From contig JAUVKS010000029.1 of assembly GCA_030596145.1 (NCBI GenBank), forward strand, positions 1-12,487: DNA of 12,487 bases, written 5' to 3'. Positions 1-7,539 of this stretch are shown here, in pieces. This DNA is from Pseudomonadota bacterium (GTDB lineage: Bacteria > Desulfobacterota > Syntrophia > Syntrophales > JADFWA01). The position numbers and the translations under genes were made by a program. The notes beneath the pieces were generated by a model. That model did no database searches. It was not told where the DNA came from and was given only the letters and a program-made list of their open reading frames with translations. Position 1 is the first letter of the stretch. Every line of letters starts with the position of its first letter.

Positions 1-1951
1 CTCCGACAAGAAAACCATAAGCCCAAAAAAAGAAACCCCCAAAGCACAACCGGTCAGGAAGGCAGTAAAAAAGAAAACTCCGGCAAAGGCAAAGAAACCT
101 GTAGTCAAGGCGAAAGCCAGGCAACGCGAAGAGGAATCCAAACATGTCACCATAGATTTTGATAACGTTGATATCCGGGTCTTTATTAAATTTATCAGCG
201 AGTTGACAGGTAAAAATTTCGTTATTGACAGGAAGGTTAAAGGAAAGGTTACCATCATTTCTCCGAGGAAGATTTCGGTAAATGAGGCTTATAAGGTATT
301 CGAGTCCGTTCTTGAGGTGCACGGGTTTACAGTTGTTCCCGCAGGGGATATCGTAAAAATCCTCCCCTCTCGTGATGCGAGGGAGGAAAATATTGAAACA
401 CGCCTGAAAGTGGGAGCAATAAGCCCTGAAGACAGAGTAATCACCCAGATTATACCTCTGAACTATGCCAACCCAGATGAGTTGAAAAAGATATTCACCC
501 CTCTGATCTCAAAATCGAGCATAGTTCTATCCTATCCCCCCACAGGCATGCTGATTGTAACAGACCTACTTTCTAATATTCAGAGACTACTCAAGATTAT
601 TAGCGCACTGGATGTTGAAGGCATTGGAGAACAAATTTCCGTAATCCCCCTTCAATATGCCTCCTCTCCGGAAACTGCTAAATCATTAAACCAGATTTTC
701 AATCAGAATCGACCCTCAAAAAGAGGAATGATTAGTCGCCATATTAAAATTGTGGCCGATGAACGTACCAATACGATCATTACATTGGCCAGCGAAAATG
801 AGACATTAAACATCAAACAACTCATATATCTTTTGGACAGGGAAGTCCCCAAAGGCGAGGCAAAAGTGCGTGTCTACCGCCTTCAATATGCCGATGCCGA
901 AGAGCTGACAAATGTCCTGATGAGTCTACCTGATAAGGAAACTCCTCAAAAGGGTAAGGCCCCTTTTCTATCAAAAGACATAAAGGTCGTGCCTGATAAG
1001 GCCACAAATACCCTTATTCTTACAGCGGGCCGGGATGACTATATTGTTCTCGAAAACGTGATTAAAGAGCTCGATATCCCCCGTCCTATGGTCTACATCG
1101 AAGCGCTTATTATGGAGGTCAATGTAGATAAGGGGTTAAACCTTGGTGTAGAATGGATGGGAGGAGAATACATAAGTGATAGTGCGGGTCGAACCAAAGT
1201 TTATGGAGGAGGGTTTAGTGGCGGAGGACAATATCCGAATCTTACCGATGTTGCAACAAAAGGTATTCTTCCAACAGGGTTTTCCCTTGGCATATTCGGT
1301 GAAACACTTAAGATCGGTGATTTAGTATTCCCAAATTTGGGTGCAATTCTTCAGGCGTATGAAAAGGATCAGGATGTCCATATACTCGCAACTCCCCAGT
1401 TACTTACCCTGGATAATGAAGAGGCAGAAATATATGTTGGCCAAAATGTGCCTTACCAGACCAGGCAAGAAACCTCTTCCACTGACTTAGATTACAGCAC
1501 TTACGAATACAAAGACGTAGGAGTGACCTTAAAAATAACACCTCAGATTAGCCATGAACGCTTTGTCCGACTCAAGATATTCCAAGAAGTCACAAAACTG
1601 GTAAAGGAAGTAGGTCAACAAAGCGACCGGCCCACAACACTAAAACGCACCGCCAAGACAACGGTAACAATCAAAGATAATAACACGATAGTTATAGGCG
1701 GTCTGATAGGGGACGATGTTACAAACACTGAATACAAGGTCCCCTGTCTTGGAAACATCCCAATTCTGGGTTGGTTATTTAAATATCAGAGCAGGTCGAG
1801 TGAAAAACGAAACCTGTTTATATTCATAACTCCCCACATCATTGAGAACCCAGCTGAGGCAAAGGCACTCTATAAAGAGAAACAGGAACATATCAACAAG
1901 GTTGAAGAAGGGGTTATCAAAACGTACAAAAAGAAACGTGAGAAAAAATAG
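1..1951 (+). CDS. gspD: Type II secretion system secretin GspD (5' end outside window)
   Basis: Outer-membrane secretin forming the exit pore of the type II secretion system. The frame is open from base 2 with no stop, so the gene starts left of the window; the TTG at 203 lies inside the N0 domain and is not the start. Visible order: a Lys/Ala/Pro-rich linker (bases 2-139), the N0 domain (from about 146, VTIDFDNVDIRVFIKF), N1 (about 437-614, IIPLNYANPDELKKIF), N2 (about 632-838), N3 (about 860-1075, YRLQYADAEEL), then the secretin core. The core has the conserved repeats (DVGVTLKITPQI, TIVIGGL) and the end signature VPCLGNIPILGWLF followed by LFIFITPHII. At least 649 residues are visible, normal for GspD. 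The short C-terminal tail is very basic. The signal peptide and any upstream gspC cannot be seen. gspE follows after 15 nt, so the two are probably co-transcribed. Family assignment is firm; the N0 domain argues for GspD rather than another secretin class. Confidence 0.95.
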   Translation, partial: SDKKTISPKKETPKAQPVRKAVKKKTPAKAKKPVVKAKARQREEESKHVTIDFDNVDIRVFIKFISELTGKNFVIDRKVKGKVTIISPRKISVNEAYKVFESVLEVHGFTVVPAGDIVKILPSRDAREENIETRLKVGAISPEDRVITQIIPLNYANPDELKKIFTPLISKSSIVLSYPPTGMLIVTDLLSNIQRLLKIISALDVEGIGEQISVIPLQYASSPETAKSLNQIFNQNRPSKRGMISRHIKIVADERTNTIITLASENETLNIKQLIYLLDREVPKGEAKVRVYRLQYADAEELTNVLMSLPDKETPQKGKAPFLSKDIKVVPDKATNTLILTAGRDDYIVLENVIKELDIPRPMVYIEALIMEVNVDKGLNLGVEWMGGEYISDSAGRTKVYGGGFSGGGQYPNLTDVATKGILPTGFSLGIFGETLKIGDLVFPNLGAILQAYEKDQDVHILATPQLLTLDNEEAEIYVGQNVPYQTRQETSSTDLDYSTYEYKDVGVTLKITPQISHERFVRLKIFQEVTKLVKEVGQQSDRPTTLKRTAKTTVTIKDNNTIVIGGLIGDDVTNTEYKVPCLGNIPILGWLFKYQSRSSEKRNLFIFITPHIIENPAEAKALYKEKQEHINKVEEGVIKTYKKKREKK

Positions 1952-1966
1952 GTTGAGGGGGGAACT

Positions 1967-3664
1967 ATGGCTCAAGATTTAACATCTCTTGATTCTCAAC
2001 TTGCGATGTACGGCCTTTCCGAAGAGGCTATTGCAGATGCCAAAAAGATTCATGCCACAAAAGGTGGAAGCATCGTTGATATACTGATCCAGAAAAAGGC
2101 CATAACCGAAACGGATCTCCTCGAAGCGATGAGCGCTCAATTTGATATCCCCTTCTGGCCTAATCTTCCCACGGAAGATCTCAAGATTGATTTCACGAAG
2201 CAAATCCCGATCCAATTTTTAAAGAAGCATAGAATTGTACCCCTGGAAACCCCAAACGGCACCTTCATAGCGGTGAATGATCCTTCCAATTTTCAATCCC
2301 TCGACGTTCTTCGTCACATCCTTGGTTGGGAGGATATTCGGGTTGTTCTTTCCAGCCAAGCAACTATTCTTTCCTCTATAAATTTTGCGTATGACCAAAG
2401 CAGCGATTCTGCCGAGGAATTTATTCAGGATATGAACGAGGAATCTCCAGACAGCATTATTTCTGAAATCGGGGAAACTGCTGATCTGCTGGACGACACC
2501 AGTGACGCGCCAATAATAAAGCTATTCAATCTTGTATTGTCCCGAGCAGTAAAAGACCGGGCCAGCGATATCCATATAGAACCATACCAGAACTCACTCG
2601 TGATCAGATACAGGATTGACGGAATACTATATAATATCCTAAACCTACCTAAAAGGATTCAATCTTCTCTGGTATCCCGCGTAAAGATTATGGCAAAACT
2701 TAATATCGCCGAAAAGAGACTACCCCAGGATGGGAGGATTGATATAAAAATTGGAGACAGAAGTGTTGACATTCGCGTATCAGTAATTCCTACTGCTTTC
2801 GGCGAACGTGTTGTCCTGAGACTTCTTGATAAGACAGGTATAATCTTTAAACTTATCGATCTGGGAATTGAGAGAGAGCGGTTTGAATTATTTAATAATC
2901 TCATTAAATCTCCCTACGGAATTGTTCTGGTAACGGGTCCAACCGGAAGCGGAAAGACCACCACCCTCTATGCTGCTCTCTCCACCATAAACGATCCGGA
3001 AATAAACATTATTACAATAGAAGATCCGATAGAGTATCAGATAGAAGGTATTGGGCAGATACAGGTTAACCCAAAGATAGATATAACATTCGCCAAAGGA
3101 CTAAGGTCTATTGTAAGGCAGGATCCCGATGTAATCCTGGTAGGAGAGATTCGAGACAGGGAGACTGCTGAAATTGCCATTCAATCTTCACTAACGGGAC
3201 ATCTGGTCTTTTCTACCCTCCATACTAATGACGCGGCCAGCGCCATTACCCGCATCATAGATATGGGGATAGAACCATTTTTAGTAACATCTTCTGTCAT
3301 CGCAATAATTGCCCAGAGACTGATACGAATTCTCTGCCCTGAATGCAAAGAGGCTTATATTCCAGACGATGAGTCGCTGGCTAAAATTGATATTGACAGG
3401 CATATATTGGAAGATCACAAAATTTACATGAGAAAAGGATGTGCCGCCTGTATGAATACCGGCTACAAGGGCAGAACGGCAATCTTTGAAATGATGGTCC
3501 TCGATGATCACCTGAAAAAATTGATCTTACTGACATCTGATGCAAATCAAATAAAAAGAACTGCAATTGAGTCCGGGATGTCAACCTTGCTCCAGGATGG
3601 TACGCGTAAAGTTCTGGAAGGAAGCACTACCATTGAAGAAGTATTCAGAGTAACCAGAACTTGA
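1967..3664 (+). CDS. gspE: Type II secretion system ATPase GspE
   Basis: Cytoplasmic hexameric ATPase that powers pseudopilus assembly in type II secretion. The 565-residue protein starts at an ATG preceded by a strong purine-rich site (GAGGGGGG, bases 1955-1962). The N-terminal region (about residues 1-150, with FDIPFWPNLP) is the GspE/MshE-type N domain. The ATPase domain has Walker A GPTGSGKT at 324-331, the Asp-box stretch around IITIEDPIEYQ, Walker B DVILVGE at 388-394 followed by the Arg/Asp segment, and the His-box segment LTGHLVFSTLHTND. A four-cysteine zinc motif is intact: C457-x2-C460 and C492-x2-C495, typical of GspE and PilB. The N domain and position behind gspD favour GspE over PilB. 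The gene converges on cysS with a 43-nt gap in which I see no hairpin terminator. gspF, the usual next gene, is absent here. Confidence 0.95.
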   Translation: MAQDLTSLDSQLAMYGLSEEAIADAKKIHATKGGSIVDILIQKKAITETDLLEAMSAQFDIPFWPNLPTEDLKIDFTKQIPIQFLKKHRIVPLETPNGTFIAVNDPSNFQSLDVLRHILGWEDIRVVLSSQATILSSINFAYDQSSDSAEEFIQDMNEESPDSIISEIGETADLLDDTSDAPIIKLFNLVLSRAVKDRASDIHIEPYQNSLVIRYRIDGILYNILNLPKRIQSSLVSRVKIMAKLNIAEKRLPQDGRIDIKIGDRSVDIRVSVIPTAFGERVVLRLLDKTGIIFKLIDLGIERERFELFNNLIKSPYGIVLVTGPTGSGKTTTLYAALSTINDPEINIITIEDPIEYQIEGIGQIQVNPKIDITFAKGLRSIVRQDPDVILVGEIRDRETAEIAIQSSLTGHLVFSTLHTNDAASAITRIIDMGIEPFLVTSSVIAIIAQRLIRILCPECKEAYIPDDESLAKIDIDRHILEDHKIYMRKGCAACMNTGYKGRTAIFEMMVLDDHLKKLILLTSDANQIKRTAIESGMSTLLQDGTRKVLEGSTTIEEVFRVTRT

Positions 3665-3707
3665 ACGGAAGATCACCACACTAAAATTTCCCAAAAAACA
3701 GCAAAAT

Positions 3708-5189
3708 CTACCCGATTTTCCAGGTGGTATCGGTTGCGGTGTCCTTAAGAATTATTCCTTTTTGGGCAAGGGCATCTCTGATTTCATCGGCCATTTTCCA
3801 GTTCTTTACTGCCCTTGCTGCTATTCTTTCTTCAATCAAGCGCTCAATTTCTTCCACATTCAAGCCACTTTTTTGAACTTCTCGATCTCTGTCCTTCCGG
3901 AAATATTCGTCAGCATCTTCGAGGAACAATCCCAATACCTTGCCCACTTCTTTTATATATTTCTGCGCGACATCCAGTACAAAGAGATTCTCAGCAGATA
4001 TGACAATGTCTTCCTCTGCCAGATAACCGTTAATCAGTCTAACCACGTCGAATATGTAACCAATGGCCAAAGCGGTATTGAAATCATCATCCATTGCTTC
4101 GGCAAACCTGCCAGGAAGGGCTTCAATCTTCTCGAATACATCTCTATCCCTTCCAGAAAGATCTTTTTCTGAAATTTCTGAAAAATCTACATCCGTTGCA
4201 AGAACATCTTTAACATTCTTCAAGGTAGAATAGAATCTCTCCATTCCCAGCCTCGCCTCAGTCAGAGAGTCACTGGAAAAGTCCACAGGACTCCTGTAAT
4301 GGCTCTGGAGCATAAAAAGTCTTAATACCTCTGGATGGTAAACCTTAAGTATCTCCTTGATGGTAAGAATATTACCAAGAGACTTGGACATCTTTTCACT
4401 GTCCATCCTGATAAAACCATTGTGTATCCAATAATTTGCGAAGGTTTTACCGGTAGCACCTTCCGACTGCGCAATTTCATTTTCATGATGGGGAAAGATC
4501 AGATCCTTCCCACCCCCGTGTATATCAAAGGTGTCTCCCAAAAACCTCTGGCTCATAACCGAACATTCTATATGCCATCCCGGTCTGCCCCTTCCCCAGG
4601 GACTATCCCACCAGGGCTCTCCCTCCTTACTCACCTTCCAGAGAACAAAATCGAGAGGATTTTCCTTTTTCTCATCCACCGCTACGCGTGATCCGGCCAC
4701 CATATCCTCCAGATTTCTCCCGGACAGCTTCCCGTATCCCTTAAATTTTTCAACGGAGAAATAAACATCACCCTCTCCCACATATGCCAACCCTTTTTCC
4801 AGAAGGGTAGTTATATGCCTGATCATCCCCTTGATGTTCTCCGTAGCCTTGGGAACCACCGTGGGTCTCGCCACACCGAATGCATCCATGTCTTCGTTAT
4901 GTTCTTTAATATACCTTTCAGATATCTCCGAAATACTTACTCCCTCGGCATTTGCCTTTTCTATAATTTTATCATCTATATCAGTAAAATTCTTTACATA
5001 ATTTACATTGTAATCCTTGTATTTCAGATACTTGGTAATAATGTCAAAAACTACCGCGGAGCGTGCATGACCCACATGACAGATATCATAGGCCGTGATA
5101 CCGCACACATAGATTCCAACCTTTTTATCCTCAATAGGCTTGAATTCCTCTTTCCGTGCCGTCAACGTATTGTAAAATCTTAAGGTCAT
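3708..5189 (-). CDS. cysS: Cysteinyl-tRNA synthetase
   Basis: Class I aminoacyl-tRNA synthetase charging tRNA-Cys in the cytoplasm. I start it at the ATG at 5189 (493 residues) because GGAGG lies 5 nt before it (bases 5195-5199). An upstream in-frame TTG at 5201 would overlap that site. The ATP-binding motif appears as HVGH at residues 38-41 (HIGH class) and KMSKS at 266-270. The active-site zinc ligands are C29, C209, H234 and E238, the same spacing as in the E. coli enzyme. The C-terminal anticodon-binding part is present (ending DTATDTTWKIG), so the protein is full length. It is transcribed away from argC, with a 181-nt gap containing one 111-bp repeat. Only 46 nt separate that repeat from the cysS start, so any promoter must lie in that short stretch or inside the repeat; I found no convincing one. 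Confidence 0.97.
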   Translation of the reverse strand: MTLRFYNTLTARKEEFKPIEDKKVGIYVCGITAYDICHVGHARSAVVFDIITKYLKYKDYNVNYVKNFTDIDDKIIEKANAEGVSISEISERYIKEHNEDMDAFGVARPTVVPKATENIKGMIRHITTLLEKGLAYVGEGDVYFSVEKFKGYGKLSGRNLEDMVAGSRVAVDEKKENPLDFVLWKVSKEGEPWWDSPWGRGRPGWHIECSVMSQRFLGDTFDIHGGGKDLIFPHHENEIAQSEGATGKTFANYWIHNGFIRMDSEKMSKSLGNILTIKEILKVYHPEVLRLFMLQSHYRSPVDFSSDSLTEARLGMERFYSTLKNVKDVLATDVDFSEISEKDLSGRDRDVFEKIEALPGRFAEAMDDDFNTALAIGYIFDVVRLINGYLAEEDIVISAENLFVLDVAQKYIKEVGKVLGLFLEDADEYFRKDRDREVQKSGLNVEEIERLIEERIAARAVKNWKMADEIRDALAQKGIILKDTATDTTWKIG

Positions 5190-5194
5190 TTCAA

Positions 5195-5199
5195 CCTCC
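5195..5199 (-). promoter_or_regulatory. Shine-Dalgarno site of cysS
   Basis: GGAGG on the minus strand, followed by 5 nt (TTGAA) and ATG. This placement decides in favour of the ATG at 5189 over the TTG at 5201 as the cysS start. Confidence 0.85.
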
Positions 5200-5234
5200 A
5201 AACTTCGGTTTTTAAACCCGCCTTTAGAAAGAAA

Positions 5235-5345
5235 GCTTTGAATTTTGTCATTTCGAGGAGCGTCGGCGACGAGAAATCTTAATGATACGGACCTGTTGAG
5301 ATTTCTCCCTGCGGTCGAAATGACAATTAATGATAGTTATGCAAA
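5235..5345 (+). repeat. 111-bp nested palindromic repeat, copy A
   Basis: Intergenic element between cysS and argC. It has perfect 12-bp terminal inverted repeats TTGTCATTTCGA (5245-5256) and TCGAAATGACAA (5315-5326). Nested inside is a second inverted pair, GAGAAATCTTAA (5271-5282) and TTGAGATTTCTC (5296-5307), 11 of 12 matching, around a 13-nt loop. A small third hairpin, CGTCGGCGACG (5261-5271), sits on the left arm only, so the structure is asymmetric and its orientation can be told. The reverse complement of 12096-12206 matches it at 102 of 111 positions with no gaps, including about 10 nt on the left and 19 nt on the right outside the palindrome. No reading frame is inside. It resembles the short TCATTTCGA...AGAAATCTT palindromes I recall from intergenic DNA of many bacteria; I could not check that by search. 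A non-autonomous mobile element (MITE- or REP-like) is the likeliest class. Confidence 0.85.
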
Positions 5346-5372
5346 ATCTCAGAAAAGGGGTAGGGAGATTTT
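5343..5372 (-). terminator. Possible weak hairpin at the argC stop codon
   Basis: AAAATCTC and GAGATTTT form a perfect 8-bp inverted repeat with a 14-nt loop, overlapping the argC stop codon. The stem is AT-rich and is not followed by a clear T-run on the minus strand, so termination here is uncertain. Copy A of the 111-bp palindrome overlaps its far arm and may do the job instead. Confidence 0.3.
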
Positions 5373-6408
5373 ACGGAAACAGTGATACCAGATCCAGCCC
5401 GGTGTCTTCCCTAAAGCCACACATGAGATTCATGTTCTGTATAGCCTGGCCTGCGGCACCCTTCACGAGGTTATCAATTGTGGATACTATTATAACTCTT
5501 TTTGTCCTGCTGTCTATAGTAAGTCCGATGTCACAATAATTGGACCCTTTAACGGAAGAAATGTTGGGAAATGCCCCCACTTTGTAAATCCTGACAAACT
5601 TCTCATCCTTGTAAAATTCCTTATAAAAATCTATCAGGGCAGCAGTAGACACACTCTTCTGAAGGGTTGCGTATATCGTATTTAGTATCCCCCTGTTTAC
5701 AGGCAGCAGGTGGGGGGCAAAGGAAATCTTCACGTCACTCCCGGCAAGGAGTCCGAGTTCCTGTTCCATCTCGGGGATGTGACGATGCTGGTTAATCTTA
5801 TAAGCTTTAAACCCCTCATCAACCTCACAGAAGAGTGTCCCGATCTGTGGTTCACGTCCCGCACCGCTGACCCCCGATTTCGAATCAACAATAATCGACG
5901 TAATGTCGATCCACCGTTTTTTCAGCAGAGGGGCCAGGCCAAGGATAACGCCAGTTGGATAACATCCAGGATTCGCTACAAGCTTCGCAGCCTTAACATC
6001 ATCCCTGTATAATTCGGGAAGGCCGTAAACCGCTTCCTTTATCAAATCCGGAACTATATGTTTCCTATACCACTGCTCGTATATGTTTATATCCCGCAGG
6101 CGAAAATCGGCACTCAGATCAATGACCTTTTTCCCTGCCTCCAAAAAGAGGGGAACAGCCTCCATAGATACACCATGGGGCAGAGCTAAAAAAACAACGT
6201 CGCAAAGACCGGCAACCTCATGAGGAGATGCGTCCATAAATTTCCTATCGGTCAACCCCTCAAAAACCGGAAATACGTCGGAAACCGGAACTCCATTAAA
6301 CTTCCTTGACGTAAGCGCAACAACATCAACTTCCGGATGTCTGCCAAGAAGCCTTAGCAGTTCCTGCCCAGTATAGCCACTGGCTCCATATATACCAACT
6401 TTTAACAT
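5371..6408 (-). CDS. argC: N-acetyl-gamma-glutamyl-phosphate reductase
   Basis: NADPH-dependent third enzyme of arginine biosynthesis, reducing N-acetylglutamyl phosphate to the semialdehyde in the cytoplasm. The 345-residue product has the nucleotide-binding start GIYGASGYTGQELLRLL (residues 5-21), LALPHGVS (75-81 region), the catalytic cysteine C149 in NPGCYPTG, the SGVSGAGR loop (about 178-185) and the conserved QHRHIPE with H210 as the probable catalytic histidine. Length is normal. The ATG at 6408 has a weak AAGAGA site upstream. It lies behind rplM-rpsI, an order I associate with Desulfobacterota, but is separated from rpsI by a hairpin terminator ending only about 18 nt before its start. 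Expression may therefore depend on read-through or on a promoter hidden in or near rpsI. Confidence 0.96.
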   Translation of the reverse strand: MLKVGIYGASGYTGQELLRLLGRHPEVDVVALTSRKFNGVPVSDVFPVFEGLTDRKFMDASPHEVAGLCDVVFLALPHGVSMEAVPLFLEAGKKVIDLSADFRLRDINIYEQWYRKHIVPDLIKEAVYGLPELYRDDVKAAKLVANPGCYPTGVILGLAPLLKKRWIDITSIIVDSKSGVSGAGREPQIGTLFCEVDEGFKAYKINQHRHIPEMEQELGLLAGSDVKISFAPHLLPVNRGILNTIYATLQKSVSTAALIDFYKEFYKDEKFVRIYKVGAFPNISSVKGSNYCDIGLTIDSRTKRVIIVSTIDNLVKGAAGQAIQNMNLMCGFREDTGLDLVSLFP

Positions 6409-6425
6409 AGTATCTCTTCACATAC

Positions 6426-6451
6426 GAAAAAGGGAGGCCGCAACCTCCCTT
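6426..6451 (-). terminator. Intrinsic terminator after rpsI
   Basis: On the minus strand, AAGGGAGG (6444-6451), a 6-nt loop TTGCGG, then CCTCCCTT (6430-6437) running into a T-tract (6427-6431). The 8-bp GC-rich stem followed by Ts is a classical rho-independent terminator. It begins 12 nt beyond the rpsI stop and closes the rplM-rpsI unit. Confidence 0.85.
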
Positions 6452-6462
6452 CGTTATTAACA

Positions 6463-6855
6463 TTATCTTTTGGAAAACTGGAACCTCTTCCTCGCCCCTG
6501 GTTGTCCGTATTTCTTTCTCTCTTTTATACGAGAATCTCTTGTCAGGAAGCCTGCCTTTTTCAGAACCGGTCTAAGGGCAATATCGTATTCAAGAAGGGC
6601 CTTGGATATACCATGTTTAATGGCACCTGCCTGACCTGCAATACCGCCCCCCCGAACATTAATATTGAAATCAAACTTGCCTGTTTGTTCTGTAATGTCA
6701 AGGGGTTGCTGAATCAGCATCTTGAGGGCATCCCGAGTAAAATAGTCATCAAAATTTCTCTTGTTCACAATCAGAGTACCATTCCCCTCTTTCATCCACA
6801 CCCTCGCTATAGCGCTCTTCCTTTTTCCTGTGGCATAATAACGCTTTTCTTCCAT
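6463..6855 (-). CDS. rpsI: 30S ribosomal protein S9
   Basis: Small-subunit ribosomal protein whose C-terminal tail reaches the P-site tRNA. The 130-residue product starts at an ATG with a good AGGAGA site upstream. It shows the family's YYATGKRKSAIARVWM opening, the NVRGGGIAGQAGAIKHGISKALL centre and the invariant ending FQFSKR. Full length and unbroken. Normally rpsI lies a few bases behind rplM; here the gap is 135 nt and holds two opposed heptamer arrays. It should still be co-transcribed with rplM from the promoter at 7453-7481, and it is followed by a strong terminator. Confidence 0.98.
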   Translation of the reverse strand: MEEKRYYATGKRKSAIARVWMKEGNGTLIVNKRNFDDYFTRDALKMLIQQPLDITEQTGKFDFNINVRGGGIAGQAGAIKHGISKALLEYDIALRPVLKKAGFLTRDSRIKERKKYGQPGARKRFQFSKR

Positions 6856-6880
6856 ATTTATCTCCTACGCATAATTTTCA

Positions 6881-6908
6881 TACAAGCACACAGCAATTAG
6901 CTATCAGT
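6881..6908 (-). repeat. Heptamer array in the rplM-rpsI gap, arm 1
   Basis: Read on the minus strand, four consecutive 7-nt units: ACTGATA, GCTAATT, GCTGTGT and GCTTGTA, i.e. a degenerate GCTRATW-like unit that decays toward rpsI. Bases 6892-6907 form an inverted repeat (15 of 16 matching) with 6956-6971, so the transcript could fold across a 48-nt loop between rplM and rpsI. Confidence 0.65.
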
Positions 6909-6954
6909 ACTTTTAATTCAAAATTTAAAAATAGTTCGTATCCCTTTGTTTTTT

Positions 6955-6982
6955 CCTGATAGCTGATTGCTAATAGCTATAC
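6955..6982 (+). repeat. Heptamer array in the rplM-rpsI gap, arm 2
   Basis: Read on the plus strand, four consecutive 7-nt units: CCTGATA, GCTGATT, GCTAATA and GCTATAC. It faces the array at 6881-6908, which shares the unit type and phase. The array ends 8 nt from the rplM stop codon. The two together look like one inserted inverted-repeat element of about 100 bp. Confidence 0.65.
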
Positions 6983-6990
6983 ACTTACTA

Positions 6991-7419
6991 CTACAATTCC
7001 AGCAGCCTGGGGGTTTGAGCTTCATGGGGATGCTCGTTCCCGCTATATACCTTTAACTTTTTAAGCATCTGCCTTCCCAGAGAGTTTTTTGGCAGCATAC
7101 CTTTAACTGCTATTCGCAATAGCCTCTCCGGTTTCTCCATCAACAGCTTCCCGGCTGATATCGACTTAATTCCTCCCGGGTAGCCGGTATGATGATAATA
7201 CATTTTATCAGTTAATTTTTTACCTGTAAGAAAAACCTTATCGGCATTCACAACGACTACAAAATCTCCAGTATCAACATGGGGAGTGTAAATAGGTTTG
7301 TGCTTGCCCTTCAAACGCTTTGCGATTTCACTTGCAAGTCTTCCAAGTACCTTCCCCTCTGCATCAATCAGATACCAATCTCTCACAATATCTTCTTTCT
7401 TAGCATTAAATGTCTTCAT
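6991..7419 (-). CDS. rplM: 50S ribosomal protein L13
   Basis: Early-assembling large-subunit ribosomal protein. The 142-residue product has the family length and motifs: DWYLIDAEGKVLGRLASEIA (about residues 15-34), GDFVVVVNADKV, YYHHTGYPGG and a C-terminal MLPKNSLGRQMLKKLKVY followed by HPHEAQ. The ATG at 7419 is preceded by GGTGG. First gene of the rplM-rpsI unit, with its own sigma70-type promoter just upstream and a 5' leader of roughly 27 nt. The leader shows no obvious structured L13-binding site by eye. Confidence 0.98.
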   Translation of the reverse strand: MKTFNAKKEDIVRDWYLIDAEGKVLGRLASEIAKRLKGKHKPIYTPHVDTGDFVVVVNADKVFLTGKKLTDKMYYHHTGYPGGIKSISAGKLLMEKPERLLRIAVKGMLPKNSLGRQMLKKLKVYSGNEHPHEAQTPRLLEL

Positions 7420-7452
7420 AAAACCACCACACCTTTAAAAAATTGGTTGGAT

Positions 7453-7481
7453 AATGTACGCAATTTAAGCACGTTTGTCAA
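7453..7481 (-). promoter_or_regulatory. Sigma70-type promoter of rplM-rpsI
   Basis: On the minus strand a perfect -35 box TTGACA (7476-7481), a 17-nt spacer and a -10 box TACATT (7453-7458, 4 of 6 consensus positions). It lies between the lptD stop and the rplM start and would begin transcription near 7446, about 27 nt before the rplM ATG. Confidence 0.75.
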
Positions 7482-7518
7482 GCTAAAAACCTGAAAATAT
7501 TTATTGCTGGATTACTCT

Positions 7519-7539
7519 ACTTAGGATTTTAGATTTCAG
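7519..7539 (-). repeat. Short heptamer run across the lptD stop codon
   Basis: On the minus strand three 7-nt units, CTGAAAT, CTAAAAT and CCTAAGT, share the pattern CYNAANT. The lptD stop codon lies inside. With only three degenerate units this is suggestive, not firm; it is listed because stronger runs occur at other gene borders in the window. Confidence 0.35.

Noticed and set aside
203..1951. TTG at 203 as the gspD start
   Set aside because: It falls inside the N0 domain and the frame is open to the left edge with clear GspD-like coding sequence, so the gene simply begins outside the window.
3665..3707. Terminator between the convergent gspE and cysS genes
   Set aside because: No inverted repeat with a T-run in either direction could be found in the 43 nt.
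4335..4691. Opposite-strand reading frames inside cysS and the other genes
   Set aside because: They have no family motifs and lie fully within well-supported genes; they are by-products of the coding strand.
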